DNA from: Sphingomonas sp. BGYR3
Lineage (GTDB): Bacteria; Pseudomonadota; Alphaproteobacteria; Sphingomonadales; Sphingomonadaceae
NCBI RefSeq assembly: GCF_025153455.1
Contig: NZ_JANZNT010000001.1
Location: forward strand, 682,001-746,000
Direction of reading: 5' to 3'
DNA length: 64,000 nucleotides
The position numbers were made by a program, and so were the translations under genes. The notes under the pieces were generated by a model. That model saw only the letters and a program-made list of their open reading frames with translations, did no database searches and was not told the DNA's origin. The first letter of the stretch is position 1. The number at the start of each line of letters is the position of its first letter. This document shows positions 38,800-47,189 of the stretch, in pieces.

Positions 38800-40479
38800 T
38801 CAGGTTCCCCGAGCGAATTCACGCAACGTCGAAAACACCTCGGGGCTGAAGCGGTCGACGTTCCCCAAGCCTGCCTGGCACACATCCGAGGCCAACAGAC
38901 CCAGATGCTGCGCTCCCGGCACGATCCGGACGGTTGCGTTCGAGCCGCGCAAACGCCGTGCGGCCCGCGACGTAGGGGTGGCATCGTCCAATGTGCCGAA
39001 CAGCGTCATGGCCCGGCCTTCGTACCGCCGCCAGACGGGGAGCGGATCATAGTCGGTGGCCAGCACATTGAACCAGGCCCCGTCGGTGCGATCCACGCTG
39101 CGGCTCGCCGGGAAAAGCCAATCCGCTATTGCGGGCACGGCCTGCGCGCGTGTCGTGAGCTTGTCCAGTGCCGGGGCTTTCGCCGGCTGGGTCAGAAAAT
39201 CGAAGAACGCTGCCTGCTGGGCCAATGCCAACCGCCGATCAGTCGCAGCGATGCCCGCACAGCGCATCTGCACGTCGGTGTTGTAGAGGTTCTGCTCACG
39301 CACCGTGATCGCCGAACCCGCCGCGCCGAGCAGCAGAACATCGCTGGGCCGGGCACCAAGCTCGATCGCGCGAGCCGCGACCCAGCCAGCCTGACTGCTA
39401 CCCGCCAACCCGATCCGGCTCGGGTCAATTGTGCTGCGCGAGCGCAAATACTGCATCGCCGCCGTCGCGTCTTCGGCCAGGACATCAAACCCCGCCCGGT
39501 CCCCGTCCCCATCCGAGCCACCGCTGCCGCGCTTGTCAAAAGCGAGAACAGCCCGCCCTTCTGCGGCCAGCGCATCGGCCATCACCGCGATGATCGATGC
39601 ATAGCCGTCGCGATCCTGAGGCCCTGAGCCATGGATCATCACGGTCGCTGCCAACCGCGCATCCGGGGAGATGGGGCTGTACAGCGTGCCGGTCAGACGT
39701 GTGCCGTCAGCGCTGGTGAAGGTAACGTCCTGTGTCCGGTAGCTGTCGGCCCGAACCGCAGTGACTGTCGTGCCGTCGTTGTCTGTCATGCTGAGCGACG
39801 GGCTCGCGCCATCGGTGAAAGGCGCAAAGCGGAATCTGCTGACGACGGCCGGATCGACCACCCGGCTTCCCGCGGTCCATTCCCGACCGCTGACTCGGGT
39901 CAGCCCGCGCCATTGCTGTGTGCAGGTGTTGCGCACGAACAGGCGGGTGATGGAACGGGTAACGACCAGAATGCAGCCGTCAGGCAAGCGATAGCGCCCG
40001 GCCATGGCGGCGTAATATCCGCGATCCAGATCCTCCAGATCCGCCGCAAACCGCACCGGGCCGTCCGCCTCTTCAAACTCGTCGCGGGTCGCGCTGCGGC
40101 TTTCGTCAAAGGTGAAGCGACCGTCGGGGCCGACCGTCGCCGTAAAGCGGCCATAAGCTCGGCGACTGCGACCCACGGTCAGCCTGTAGAGACCTCGCAC
40201 GGTGCTGCCATCGTGGTCCGTGATACGAAAATTGAGGTCGAGCGCATCGGCAGCGTCAAGGCTCCTGAACAGACTGGCGAAGCTCGCCTCGATAGCCGCG
40301 CTGCCCCGATAGCTTTCGTCCGGCGTGCCATCGTAGCGATAGTGAACTTCGGCGTTATCATCATAAGCAGCTGCGGCCTGCGCATGATCGCGGCGAGCAT
40401 AGGCGTCACGCAGAATGGCAAAAGGATCAGGCGTTGCTGCGGATTGTGTCGCCAAAGACAAAAGCAGAGCAGCCAGCAT
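38800..40479 (-). CDS. Exported alpha/beta hydrolase with N-terminal SnoaL-like domain
   Basis: 559 residues from the ATG at 40479, which follows a GAGGT site. The N-terminal signal (LAALLLSLATQSAA) is followed by a SnoaL/NTF2-like domain (about 20-130: PFAILRDAYARRDHAQAAAAY) and a beta-rich middle. The C-terminal hydrolase domain (from about 270) has the oxyanion region MIHGSGPQDRDGY, the nucleophile Ser in GLAGSSQAGWVAA, and the catalytic His in PGAQHLGLL. The substrate is unknown. It is the last gene of the LytTR-hydrolase-hydrolase series on this strand. Confidence 0.83.
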   Translation of the reverse strand: MLAALLLSLATQSAATPDPFAILRDAYARRDHAQAAAAYDDNAEVHYRYDGTPDESYRGSAAIEASFASLFRSLDAADALDLNFRITDHDGSTVRGLYRLTVGRSRRAYGRFTATVGPDGRFTFDESRSATRDEFEEADGPVRFAADLEDLDRGYYAAMAGRYRLPDGCILVVTRSITRLFVRNTCTQQWRGLTRVSGREWTAGSRVVDPAVVSRFRFAPFTDGASPSLSMTDNDGTTVTAVRADSYRTQDVTFTSADGTRLTGTLYSPISPDARLAATVMIHGSGPQDRDGYASIIAVMADALAAEGRAVLAFDKRGSGGSDGDGDRAGFDVLAEDATAAMQYLRSRSTIDPSRIGLAGSSQAGWVAARAIELGARPSDVLLLGAAGSAITVREQNLYNTDVQMRCAGIAATDRRLALAQQAAFFDFLTQPAKAPALDKLTTRAQAVPAIADWLFPASRSVDRTDGAWFNVLATDYDPLPVWRRYEGRAMTLFGTLDDATPTSRAARRLRGSNATVRIVPGAQHLGLLASDVCQAGLGNVDRFSPEVFSTLREFARGT

Positions 40480-40563
40480 CGGAACACCTCGAACTGTGTT
40501 GTCTATGCAATACACCAATCGGCGGCCGTGGGCAAATCCATCTCACCCGGCCTAGGCTTCCGA

Positions 40564-42024
40564 TCACCGGCGGGCAGGTGACAACACACGTTTCAGGAAC
40601 GTGATCTTGCCTTCATGGGCGGCAAATTCGGCTTGCCCCTGCGCATCAATATCGGGGGCATAGGGGGAGCTGCTGTCCTCCTGCCAGGCGCGGTGCGGGT
40701 AGAGCCCGTCGCCGCACAGGAAATGCCCGCCCGTCGGACTGATCAGGCTCTCCACCCGATCGCCCTTTCCGGCCGCGTCCATCGCGTTGACCAGGCTGCG
40801 CGTCATCGCCCCGCTGGACCACGTCCGGTCACGCTCGCCGCCAATCAGATACAGACGGGCACGGGTGCGTTCGATCGGGATGCGCGCTGCCCGCGCCGCC
40901 TCAACGAACTCGGCCCGCGCCCGGTCATAGCGATCGGTATTGTCGAGGAAACCATCCCGCCGGTCTGCATAGGTCGGAATATAGGCGAGCGGCCTGCCTT
41001 GCCACGACCAGCTCGAATAGGTGCCGGCCGTCGGCAGATTGGTGGGCACTTCTCCGTTCCACGAGGTTGCGCCATAGCCTTCCCAGACGACGTCGCTGGG
41101 GACGCACCCGACCGCTGCTCGGACCCACGGGTAGGAGGCCGCGCCGACCATCGCGAACTCGCCGCCTTTGCTGTTCCCGACCAGCGCGATCCGCCCTGTG
41201 TCGGCCTCGGGGCGTTGGCGGAGCCACATCCGGGCGCGATCCAGCAATTCGACGGGAATGTTGCGATGTTCCCCCGGAACAGCGAGGCCGTTGGCTTCGT
41301 AGCTCCAGGCGAAGTAGGTGATCGCCAGTGTCGCAAAGCCCGCTTCGGCATAGCGTTGGGCGATGTCGCGCGCCTTGGCCGCGCTGCCTCCCTCGCTGCC
41401 ATGCAGATGGATGATGACCGGTGCCCGCCGTGCTCCGACTGGCGCTGCGAAGTAGCCCGACAATTGCGGTGAGTTGATCTCGACGCGGGTCATGTCCGCT
41501 CGTTCGGCATTGATGCGAAAGCGGTGCTCGGCGATGATCGCGGTGGCGCGCGTGACCCGCAGCACATGGGTGTTGTCGTCACGAAGCGCTATGCCGCTCC
41601 GGGCAAAGCTTTGATCGTTCAGCAAGGGATCCGTGCTGCGCCGGGCCGACCAGAACAGCGTCACCGGCCCCACCGCCTTGCTGGTGCCATCCTCGGGGAT
41701 TGCCGTAGACAGGTCGACCCGCCCGGCGGCATCGGCACGAAACCGCGCCCATCCATGCATCGGGGTGGGTTCGGGGCGCCAGCCGCCACTGCCGTCGGAC
41801 AGCCACCGGTCGACAACGCGGAACAGGTGCACGCCAATCTGCTCATTCGGCTGAAGCCCGGCAATTGTCATGCGCGGCGTCTCGCCGAGGTAGTAGATGT
41901 CACGCGCATCGATACGGGCGGGTGCAAGAGCCTGCTCCGCGACTTGCGCTTGCAATGGCCATGCCGCGACGGTTGCCGCTGGCAGGCCAAGCATCAACGA
42001 CATCATCACGGCTCTCAATCGCAT
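40564..42024 (-). CDS. Exported BAAT/acyl-CoA thioester hydrolase-like protein
   Basis: 486 residues. The ATG at 42024 follows GGAGACGAGA. A signal peptide (to about residue 27) is followed by an N-terminal beta-sandwich like the acyl-CoA:bile acid transferase N-domain (IYYLGETPRMTIAGLQPNEQ), then an alpha/beta hydrolase domain with VIIHLHGSEGG, the nucleophile in ALVGNSKGGEFAMV, and GGHFLCGDG with the catalytic His. Despite the family name, an exported protein is unlikely to use CoA esters; peptide or ester hydrolysis is more likely. It lies 110 bases after the LytTR regulator gene. Confidence 0.83.
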   Translation of the reverse strand: MRLRAVMMSLMLGLPAATVAAWPLQAQVAEQALAPARIDARDIYYLGETPRMTIAGLQPNEQIGVHLFRVVDRWLSDGSGGWRPEPTPMHGWARFRADAAGRVDLSTAIPEDGTSKAVGPVTLFWSARRSTDPLLNDQSFARSGIALRDDNTHVLRVTRATAIIAEHRFRINAERADMTRVEINSPQLSGYFAAPVGARRAPVIIHLHGSEGGSAAKARDIAQRYAEAGFATLAITYFAWSYEANGLAVPGEHRNIPVELLDRARMWLRQRPEADTGRIALVGNSKGGEFAMVGAASYPWVRAAVGCVPSDVVWEGYGATSWNGEVPTNLPTAGTYSSWSWQGRPLAYIPTYADRRDGFLDNTDRYDRARAEFVEAARAARIPIERTRARLYLIGGERDRTWSSGAMTRSLVNAMDAAGKGDRVESLISPTGGHFLCGDGLYPHRAWQEDSSSPYAPDIDAQGQAEFAAHEGKITFLKRVLSPARR

Positions 42025-42134
42025 TCTCGTCTCCATCACAGCGGCGACGGAGACCTTCGCTGAGATCGGCGACTATCGAGCAAAAATGCAATGAAATGAC
42101 ATATCCGGCCCACCAATCGACAGGCTGGCGGCGA

Positions 42135-42959
42135 TCAAATCGCTCTTTCGCGCACCAATCTGGCGCCATCCCGGCTGGTGATGACCTGATCGCCGTTCCG
42201 AAGGGTCAATTGCAGCCTGCCATTGCCAGCCGGCTCGGCCCGGATGATGGCGTCGTTATGGACAAGGTGCGAACGATGCGCCCGCAAGAAGGGATAGGAC
42301 GCGAGACGCTCCTCGCATTCGCGCATGCCGATACGCGACATGATCGTTTGGCCCGGCAGGACAAGGCGCGAATATTCGCCCGCAGCCTCGATCCGCACGA
42401 TGTCGGCGGGATCAACGGGGATGATGCCGTCGGTCGTCTTCACCAGCCAGCGCTGCGGCCTTTGCGGCTCTGGCGATTGGTTGGCTTCCAGCGCCAGAAG
42501 CTGTCGTCGTGCGTCGAGCCACAGGCCGGACATGATGGCGAGGCATCCGTAGGCGCTACCCTGGAACATCTGCCACGGAAGCGCAGGACCGCTGAAGAAG
42601 CGAACCAGTATGCCATCGGTCCGCACGCCGCCTGTTGCCGCGAGCAGGAAAACCGTGCCGCAATAGGCGGTGAGTGCATAGGCCATCACAGCGAGCGCGG
42701 ATGTCACCAAAGCGGCCAGAGGCGACTGGTCCGGCAAGCGCGGTGCCAACCGGTCGACCAGAGGGACAGCGAATGCCGTATGAGGCAAGGCGTTGCATAG
42801 CGACCACAAGGCAATGTCACGCGGGAGGATCAGGGTCTCGGTCAGTGCAAACACGATTGCGTAGAATGCCGATAGCACCGCGAAAATTCCGGCCCAGACG
42901 CGGTAGCCGTGCCAAATGGGCAATCGACTTTCCGGTCCTGGTCGCACGGTTTGAGCCAT
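42135..42959 (-). CDS. LytTR family membrane-linked transcription regulator
   Basis: 274 residues. The N-terminal half has four hydrophobic segments (between about residues 19 and 125, such as AGIFAVLSAFYAIVFALTET), so it is an integral membrane protein. The C-terminal LytTR DNA-binding domain (about 170-270) has IRIEAAGEYSRLVLPGQTIM, FLRAHRSHLVHNDAII and LTLRNGDQVITSRDGARLV. Similar membrane-LytTR proteins act as self-contained sensors. It is first of three genes on this strand and likely controls the two hydrolases after it. Confidence 0.88.
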   Translation of the reverse strand: MAQTVRPGPESRLPIWHGYRVWAGIFAVLSAFYAIVFALTETLILPRDIALWSLCNALPHTAFAVPLVDRLAPRLPDQSPLAALVTSALAVMAYALTAYCGTVFLLAATGGVRTDGILVRFFSGPALPWQMFQGSAYGCLAIMSGLWLDARRQLLALEANQSPEPQRPQRWLVKTTDGIIPVDPADIVRIEAAGEYSRLVLPGQTIMSRIGMRECEERLASYPFLRAHRSHLVHNDAIIRAEPAGNGRLQLTLRNGDQVITSRDGARLVRERAI

Positions 42960-43063
42960 GCGCGCACCCTAGGCACGCAGGGGCCGAGGGTCATCAAAAT
43001 TGTTCCCGATCATCGCCCTGCGCTGACGTGCCAGAACGGCGGCCTCTTCACGCGCAGGCGCAT

Positions 43064-43438
43064 TCAGGTGCCGATCGCCGTTCGCAAGTCGGGCTCCATT
43101 TGCGCGGCCAGTTTGGTGAGCGCGCGGAGATCTTCGAACAGCGCCGGATCGGCTTTCTTGAAGTTGAAGCAGGTCTTGCCTTGCCGACGTTTCTCGAGGC
43201 TGGGTGGAACCGCATCGTTCAGCGCGGCAAGCACATAGAGCGGCATCACATGATACGCGACATAGGATTTCTTGATCGCGATCCAGCCGAACCAGGCGGG
43301 CTGCTTGGTGCGTGCCTCGATCCAGGGCGTCTTCAGCGTGAAATTGGTGGGCGTGTCGTCAGCGACGACCATGTCCGGCGCCGCTTCCAGCATGAGGCTG
43401 CGCAATGTCGCAAAAATCGCGGAAAATTCATCACTCAT
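43064..43438 (-). CDS. DUF1801-like (YdhG-type) protein
   Basis: 124 residues. The pattern MLEAAPDMVVADDTPTNFTL, then IAIKKSYVAYHVMPLYVL and ADPALFEDLRALTKLA resembles the DUF1801/YdhG fold, whose function is unknown. The ATG overlaps the stop of the upstream DUF4199 gene by 4 bases, so it is the third gene of the AraC operon. Confidence 0.75.
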   Translation of the reverse strand: MSDEFSAIFATLRSLMLEAAPDMVVADDTPTNFTLKTPWIEARTKQPAWFGWIAIKKSYVAYHVMPLYVLAALNDAVPPSLEKRRQGKTCFNFKKADPALFEDLRALTKLAAQMEPDLRTAIGT

Positions 43439-43887
43439 CCTGCCTCACCTCCCCGCGTTCTCATCACCAAGCCTGCGATTCCCGATAGCAGGATGCCGAA
43501 AAGGAAGGATCCCATCACCACGGCCAAAAGCTGCCCCGTTACATCGACATCTTGCTCTCTCGCCCGCATCAATTCGAGGAATTCGGGGTTGATCGTCGAA
43601 TAGTAGAAATAGAAGAACACGATGCCGATGGCAGCGCTGATTGCGGAGACCGCAACGCCGCACTTCAACGCCTGCGGCATGGTCAACCTTCCGCCCTGCG
43701 CACGCTTTGTGGCGCGCAATGCCCACAGGATCGCGGCCGCCGGGAATATGATGCCTACAAAACCCGTCATAGCTCCGGTTTCGAGATGCGCGTTGTGCCA
43801 GCCCATCGCGTATTCGAACAGCGTCCAAAGCGCTGCGCCGGCTCCGGAAAAGATACCGGCAAAGGTGGTGAACGGATTGAAGCGCAT
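43435..43887 (-). CDS. DUF4199 membrane protein
   Basis: 150 residues with four hydrophobic segments (TTFAGIFSGAGAALWTLFEY, TGFVGIIFPAAAILWAL, CGVAVSAISAAIGIVFFYF, LLAVVMGSFLFGILLSGIAG). The overall pattern matches DUF4199 integral membrane proteins. ATG 43887 has an AAGGGA site; ATG 43893 is possible. It begins ten bases after the AraC stop. Confidence 0.8.
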   Translation of the reverse strand: MRFNPFTTFAGIFSGAGAALWTLFEYAMGWHNAHLETGAMTGFVGIIFPAAAILWALRATKRAQGGRLTMPQALKCGVAVSAISAAIGIVFFYFYYSTINPEFLELMRAREQDVDVTGQLLAVVMGSFLFGILLSGIAGLVMRTRGGEAG

Positions 43888-43897
43888 ATCCATCCCT

Positions 43898-44806
43898 TCA
43901 GTCTTTCGGGTAGTCAACCGGGACACAGCAAAGCAGGTCGAATTCGGTCCAGCCAATGTCCTCGGGCAATTTGAGGTAGACCTCCTCGGCAGGTTCATCC
44001 CTCAAATCGAGCCCGGAGGCGGGGAGCCAGCTCTTGAACAATGTCGACCAGGCCCGATCGACAACATCCAGCCCGCCCTTGGCATGGGCAACCGCCCAAA
44101 GACCGGCCTTGCGCTCGGTGAGAGAGAAATGGGTAGGTGGAAGAACTCCCTCTGGCAGCTCGATCAGAAAATCGTAACGGCACCGGGACAAGGGCGTCAG
44201 ATCCGGATCATCGCGCGACGCGCCCGAGATCTTGCCGTCTGAGGCGCTGATGCCAGCTTTTTCCGCCCAGTTGCGGAGCCGATTATAGGCACCGATCAGA
44301 CGTTCGGGGTGGAGATATCCGCCCCAGGCCCGCGACACCGCGAGCCTGGCTGCGGGACGCTCCATGGCCTCGACCTTGAACTCAGGGTCGAGCGGCGGAG
44401 CTGGCCGCAGAAAATAGGATGAAACCCTGTGGGCGTCGTCGCGATCGCCACGCTTGTTCCACCATGCGGCGAGGTCGAACGCCGACGGAGGCACGCCGAA
44501 CACGCGCTTGAACGATCTCGTGAAGCTGATGGGCGATGCGAAGCCGCACGCAGCTGCGGCATATTTCCACGACTTGCCCTTATTTGCCAAAGCAATCGCG
44601 TGTTCCAGCTTGCGGCGCTCGACAAACTCGCGGACGGATTCACCAGTCAATGATCGAAAAACGCGGTGAAAGTGGAAAGGAGACAGGCAAGCAACAGATG
44701 AAAGTCTTTCGAGCGATATTTGGTCAGCAGGATTTTCGTCGACGTAAGACATGGCTCGCGCAATTCGCGCTTCATATCTTCGTCCGAAGACTCCCTTTTC
44801 GGTCAT
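43898..44806 (-). CDS. AraC family regulator with GyrI-like effector domain
   Basis: 302 residues from ATG 44806. The N-terminal AraC HTH pair (about 10-110) has ISLERLSSVACLSPFHFHRVF and AAAACGFASPISFTRSFKRVFG. The C-terminal half (about 140-302) is a GyrI-like small-molecule binding domain, with HPERLIGAYNRLRNWA and GLDLRDEPAEEVYLKLPE. This is the Rob/SoxS-like multidrug sensor layout. The two following genes (DUF4199, DUF1801) are in the same operon. A TTG at 44863 would lengthen it, but is less likely. Confidence 0.9.
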   Translation of the reverse strand: MTEKGVFGRRYEARIARAMSYVDENPADQISLERLSSVACLSPFHFHRVFRSLTGESVREFVERRKLEHAIALANKGKSWKYAAAACGFASPISFTRSFKRVFGVPPSAFDLAAWWNKRGDRDDAHRVSSYFLRPAPPLDPEFKVEAMERPAARLAVSRAWGGYLHPERLIGAYNRLRNWAEKAGISASDGKISGASRDDPDLTPLSRCRYDFLIELPEGVLPPTHFSLTERKAGLWAVAHAKGGLDVVDRAWSTLFKSWLPASGLDLRDEPAEEVYLKLPEDIGWTEFDLLCCVPVDYPKD

Positions 44807-44987
44807 GCCCAAATCACCTGTTTCAGTCAGCCTTGTGATTGCAACTGACAGGGATTGCGTCAAACCATGAGACCAAACACATCTTGCTTATTGCGGCGAC
44901 TAGCCAGCAATTCGGCCAAGTTTGGGCAAACGCCCCCGCAACCATGACCAGTTCTCGCAGGCGAACGACTGCGCTTTGCCAATGGCG

Positions 44988-45581
44988 TCACCCTTTTCGT
45001 CCGTAGCGGGTGGCGGTGAGCTCGGGAGACACCGCACAGCTCTTGCTGTCCACATAGCCACGCTGGCGCAAGAAGTTGCGGATCGCGGTGTCGCCATAGG
45101 CCGCGCTCCTTCCTTTCGGGTAGACGCACCACAACATGAGCTGCGGATTTTGCTCTGCCACAGCATAAGCGGACATCAGATCAGCTTCGCTGGCAAGGAT
45201 CGCAAGCAGCACCCCGGCCTCTGCGGTTGTGGCACAGCGCGCCCCCACGAGCGCATCGGCCAGAGCCTTATCGTCGCTACTGCCCATCACAAAGGCGGGC
45301 CGGTCTTCGCCAATGCCAAGCTTGCTCGCAAGGCTTGGCGGCGGCTTGAGCAACGTGTCGCGCCATTTCGCCGCTTCATACGCCCCAAGCTCGAGCACGA
45401 GCGGTTCGCCGTCCGAGAGAAAGGTAAGATCATCGCCATCAACCGCCACGTTTGCGATGCCGCTGCGCGCCATGCGCGCCCGGATGGTGCCCCGCAGAAT
45501 GATTTCCTGCGATTCCAGAAGCGCCTTCACTTCAGCGATTTCGCCGCGCCAATGCGCAACGGCAACCGTTTCACGTCCCAT
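44988..45581 (-). CDS. DUF3052-like protein
   Basis: 197 residues. The C-terminal half resembles DUF3052: SLASKLGIGEDRPAFVMGSS, then LMLWCVYPKGRSAAYGDTA and QRGYVDSKSCAVSPELTATR. The N-terminal 70 residues (AVAHWRGEIAEVKALLESQE, then LTFLSDGEPLVLELGAYEAA) form a second module that includes a helix-start IILRGTIRARMAR. The function is unknown. The start overlaps the ArsR gene by 11 bases, so it belongs to the VOC-ArsR operon. Confidence 0.7.
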   Translation of the reverse strand: MGRETVAVAHWRGEIAEVKALLESQEIILRGTIRARMARSGIANVAVDGDDLTFLSDGEPLVLELGAYEAAKWRDTLLKPPPSLASKLGIGEDRPAFVMGSSDDKALADALVGARCATTAEAGVLLAILASEADLMSAYAVAEQNPQLMLWCVYPKGRSAAYGDTAIRNFLRQRGYVDSKSCAVSPELTATRYGRKG

Positions 45582-45861
45582 TCACGCTTCCTCTCCAGCG
45601 CCCGAGCGATGCGAGGACAGCCTCGATGCGCCTGGGATCGGCCTTGTAGCGCCAAAACCGCCCATCCTTCTCCAGCGTGACCAACCCCGTCTTTCGCAAC
45701 ACCTTGAGGTGTTCCGAAACCGTAGCAAGTGACAGGGTCGAGCGCTCAGCGAGATCGCCTGCCGCTACGGGCTCGTCCCAGCACAGGCGCAGGAACATGC
45801 GGCGCTCGCGGTGCGACAGCGCACGCAGCAATTCGTCCAGCTCTTCGTCAGGCAGCTTCAA
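45571..45861 (-). CDS. ArsR family transcription regulator
   Basis: 96 residues, a winged-helix repressor: LLRALSHRERRMFLRLCWDEP, AGDLAERSTLSLATVSEHLKVLRKTGLVTLEKDG and RFWRYKADPRRI. No clustered cysteines for metal sensing are visible, so a non-metal signal is more likely. The TTG start at 45861 overlaps the VOC stop (TTGA), which indicates coupling. Confidence 0.9.
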   Translation of the reverse strand: MKLPDEELDELLRALSHRERRMFLRLCWDEPVAAGDLAERSTLSLATVSEHLKVLRKTGLVTLEKDGRFWRYKADPRRIEAVLASLGRWRGSVNGT

Positions 45862-46202
45862 GACTGGATGACTGTGATCTGGTTTCCGGCCGGGTCAGCG
45901 AGCATCGCCTTCCTCACCCAGCCATTGTCCACCACTGGCATCGTCACTGAACCCCCATGCTTCACAGCCTGGCCGAGGGCAGCCTCGATATCGGCAACCA
46001 CAATGCCGATCGTAACCTTGGCCTCTTCTGCTTCGGTGAGGGCGCCGTTGGCCGTGCCTGCTGGGGTTCCTGCCAGCGCGTAACCGGGCCCTTTCTGCAT
46101 GATCTGCCAACCGAAAACGCCCTGGTAGAAGTCCTGCAAAGCGCCAATGTCCGGGCCGCAGATGTCAAAATGGCCGATTCCGTTAGGTGTATGGTGAGTC
46201 AT
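45858..46202 (-). CDS. VOC family protein (glyoxalase-like)
   Basis: 114 residues: GHFDICGPDIGALQDFYQGV, FGWQIMQKGPGYAL, TIGIVVADIEAALGQAVKHG and AMLADPAGNQITVIQS. A single VOC module that would work as a dimer. A GGAGG site lies seven bases before ATG 46202. First gene of the VOC-ArsR-DUF3052-like operon, behind a short palindrome that may be its operator. Confidence 0.88.
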   Translation of the reverse strand: MTHHTPNGIGHFDICGPDIGALQDFYQGVFGWQIMQKGPGYALAGTPAGTANGALTEAEEAKVTIGIVVADIEAALGQAVKHGGSVTMPVVDNGWVRKAMLADPAGNQITVIQS

Positions 46203-46231
46203 CACAGTGCCTCCTTCGATGCACGCTTATA

Positions 46232-46249
46232 TTTCGTTATATCCCGAAA
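46232..46249 (-). promoter_or_regulatory. Possible ArsR operator and promoter region
   Basis: TTTCG-TTATATCC-CGAAA is a 5-8-5 inverted repeat in an AT-rich patch 30 bases before the VOC start. ArsR proteins bind such palindromes over their own promoter. A TATAAC/TATAAG-like -10 element overlaps it on the minus strand. Confidence 0.45.
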
Positions 46250-46594
46250 TGTTAACCCGTGTTTCAGTCGACAGCAAGGACGCTCAATTGGCGATCTTTC
46301 ACGTCTGGAAAGGCGAGGGTCAGGCCCCATGGCGGAGAGGGCAAGCCGCATTCTCAAGCGGGTATCAAGGCCGCCGTGCACGCGGTTAGACAAAACGACG
46401 GCTCCGGGGTCGATTGCTGAATGGCGGGAATTTTCCAGGAACGAGGTAAAGCCGCCGCGAGGTCGGGCCGGAGCTGCGGCCGCTTCCGACTCAGATTACG
46501 ACGTTCACGTTTGCCGGCGCGAACGTCCAAGTCTGCCACTACCAGCCGTTAGCAAACCATGGACGACGCAGAAACATCGGATTCAGAGCAGGGC
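46250..46594. other. Intergenic stretch, no gene seen
   Basis: About 345 bases with only short frames lacking ribosome sites or similarity. It lies between the VOC operon and a gene remnant, so it is probably decayed DNA. Confidence 0.5.
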
Positions 46595-46816
46595 TTAGCT
46601 TCGCTCGCCGAAGGTCGCTTCTGAAGTCTCGAACATGAGATCGATAATCTCATGTTGCAGGATCGCGTCGGCGAAATTGGCAGCGTTGGACGTGCCGATC
46701 GCACGGTCTTGAACATAGGCGCGATAGAGGTAGGCCACGTCCTGCTGGCTCACGTCCACCCCCACGTCGGTGAGCGGTCGATACTCCTCAGGCATCTCCG
46801 ATGCGACCGTCGCCAA
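46595..46816 (-). pseudogene. Remnant of a Gfo/Idh/MocA-type oxidoreductase, C-terminal end
   Basis: A 73-codon frame whose end (PEEYRPLTDVGVDVSQQDVA, then LYRAYVQDRAIGTSNAANFADAILQHEIID) resembles the C-terminal part of Gfo/Idh/MocA dehydrogenases. The N-terminal NAD-binding domain is absent and the frame begins only with a TTG. The upstream 370 bases are disrupted. It reads as a decayed fragment, not an active gene. Confidence 0.5.
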
Positions 46817-47189
46817 CAGCGTCCTGTTCGTAAACGATGGAGGATGAGACCGGCAGCGCCAATGACATTCTTTGGCACGATCGCTTCAAAATTTTCCGTA
46901 GCCAGATCATGTCTGCGTCGATGATCGCGATGCGGGGGTGCCTCCAGAAGAAGGGCGAGGTGATCCACGTCATCTGCGATAGGATCGTCGATCACGATCC
47001 GATGCTAAGGTCGATCAACCGAACAGACTTCAACGTCACACCCGGCCGAGGCGATGGCGCGAAAAATGGCAGTGGCTCCGAGCTGCGCTATCCGGCTTGG
47101 CCGCCGCGCGGGCGCACGCTAGCAGCGCCGCCCTTCCAAACCACGGCCGAGCAGGAGGACCTGCTACCCATCCGCAACCACGATTTTCA
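46817..47189. other. Degenerate stretch upstream of the oxidoreductase remnant
   Basis: About 373 bases with no intact gene. Possible further out-of-frame pieces of the same oxidoreductase could be here, but I cannot show them. Confidence 0.4.

Noticed and set aside
46595..46995. A whole oxidoreductase gene on the minus strand
   Set aside because: The frames are broken and only the C-terminal 73 codons resemble the family.
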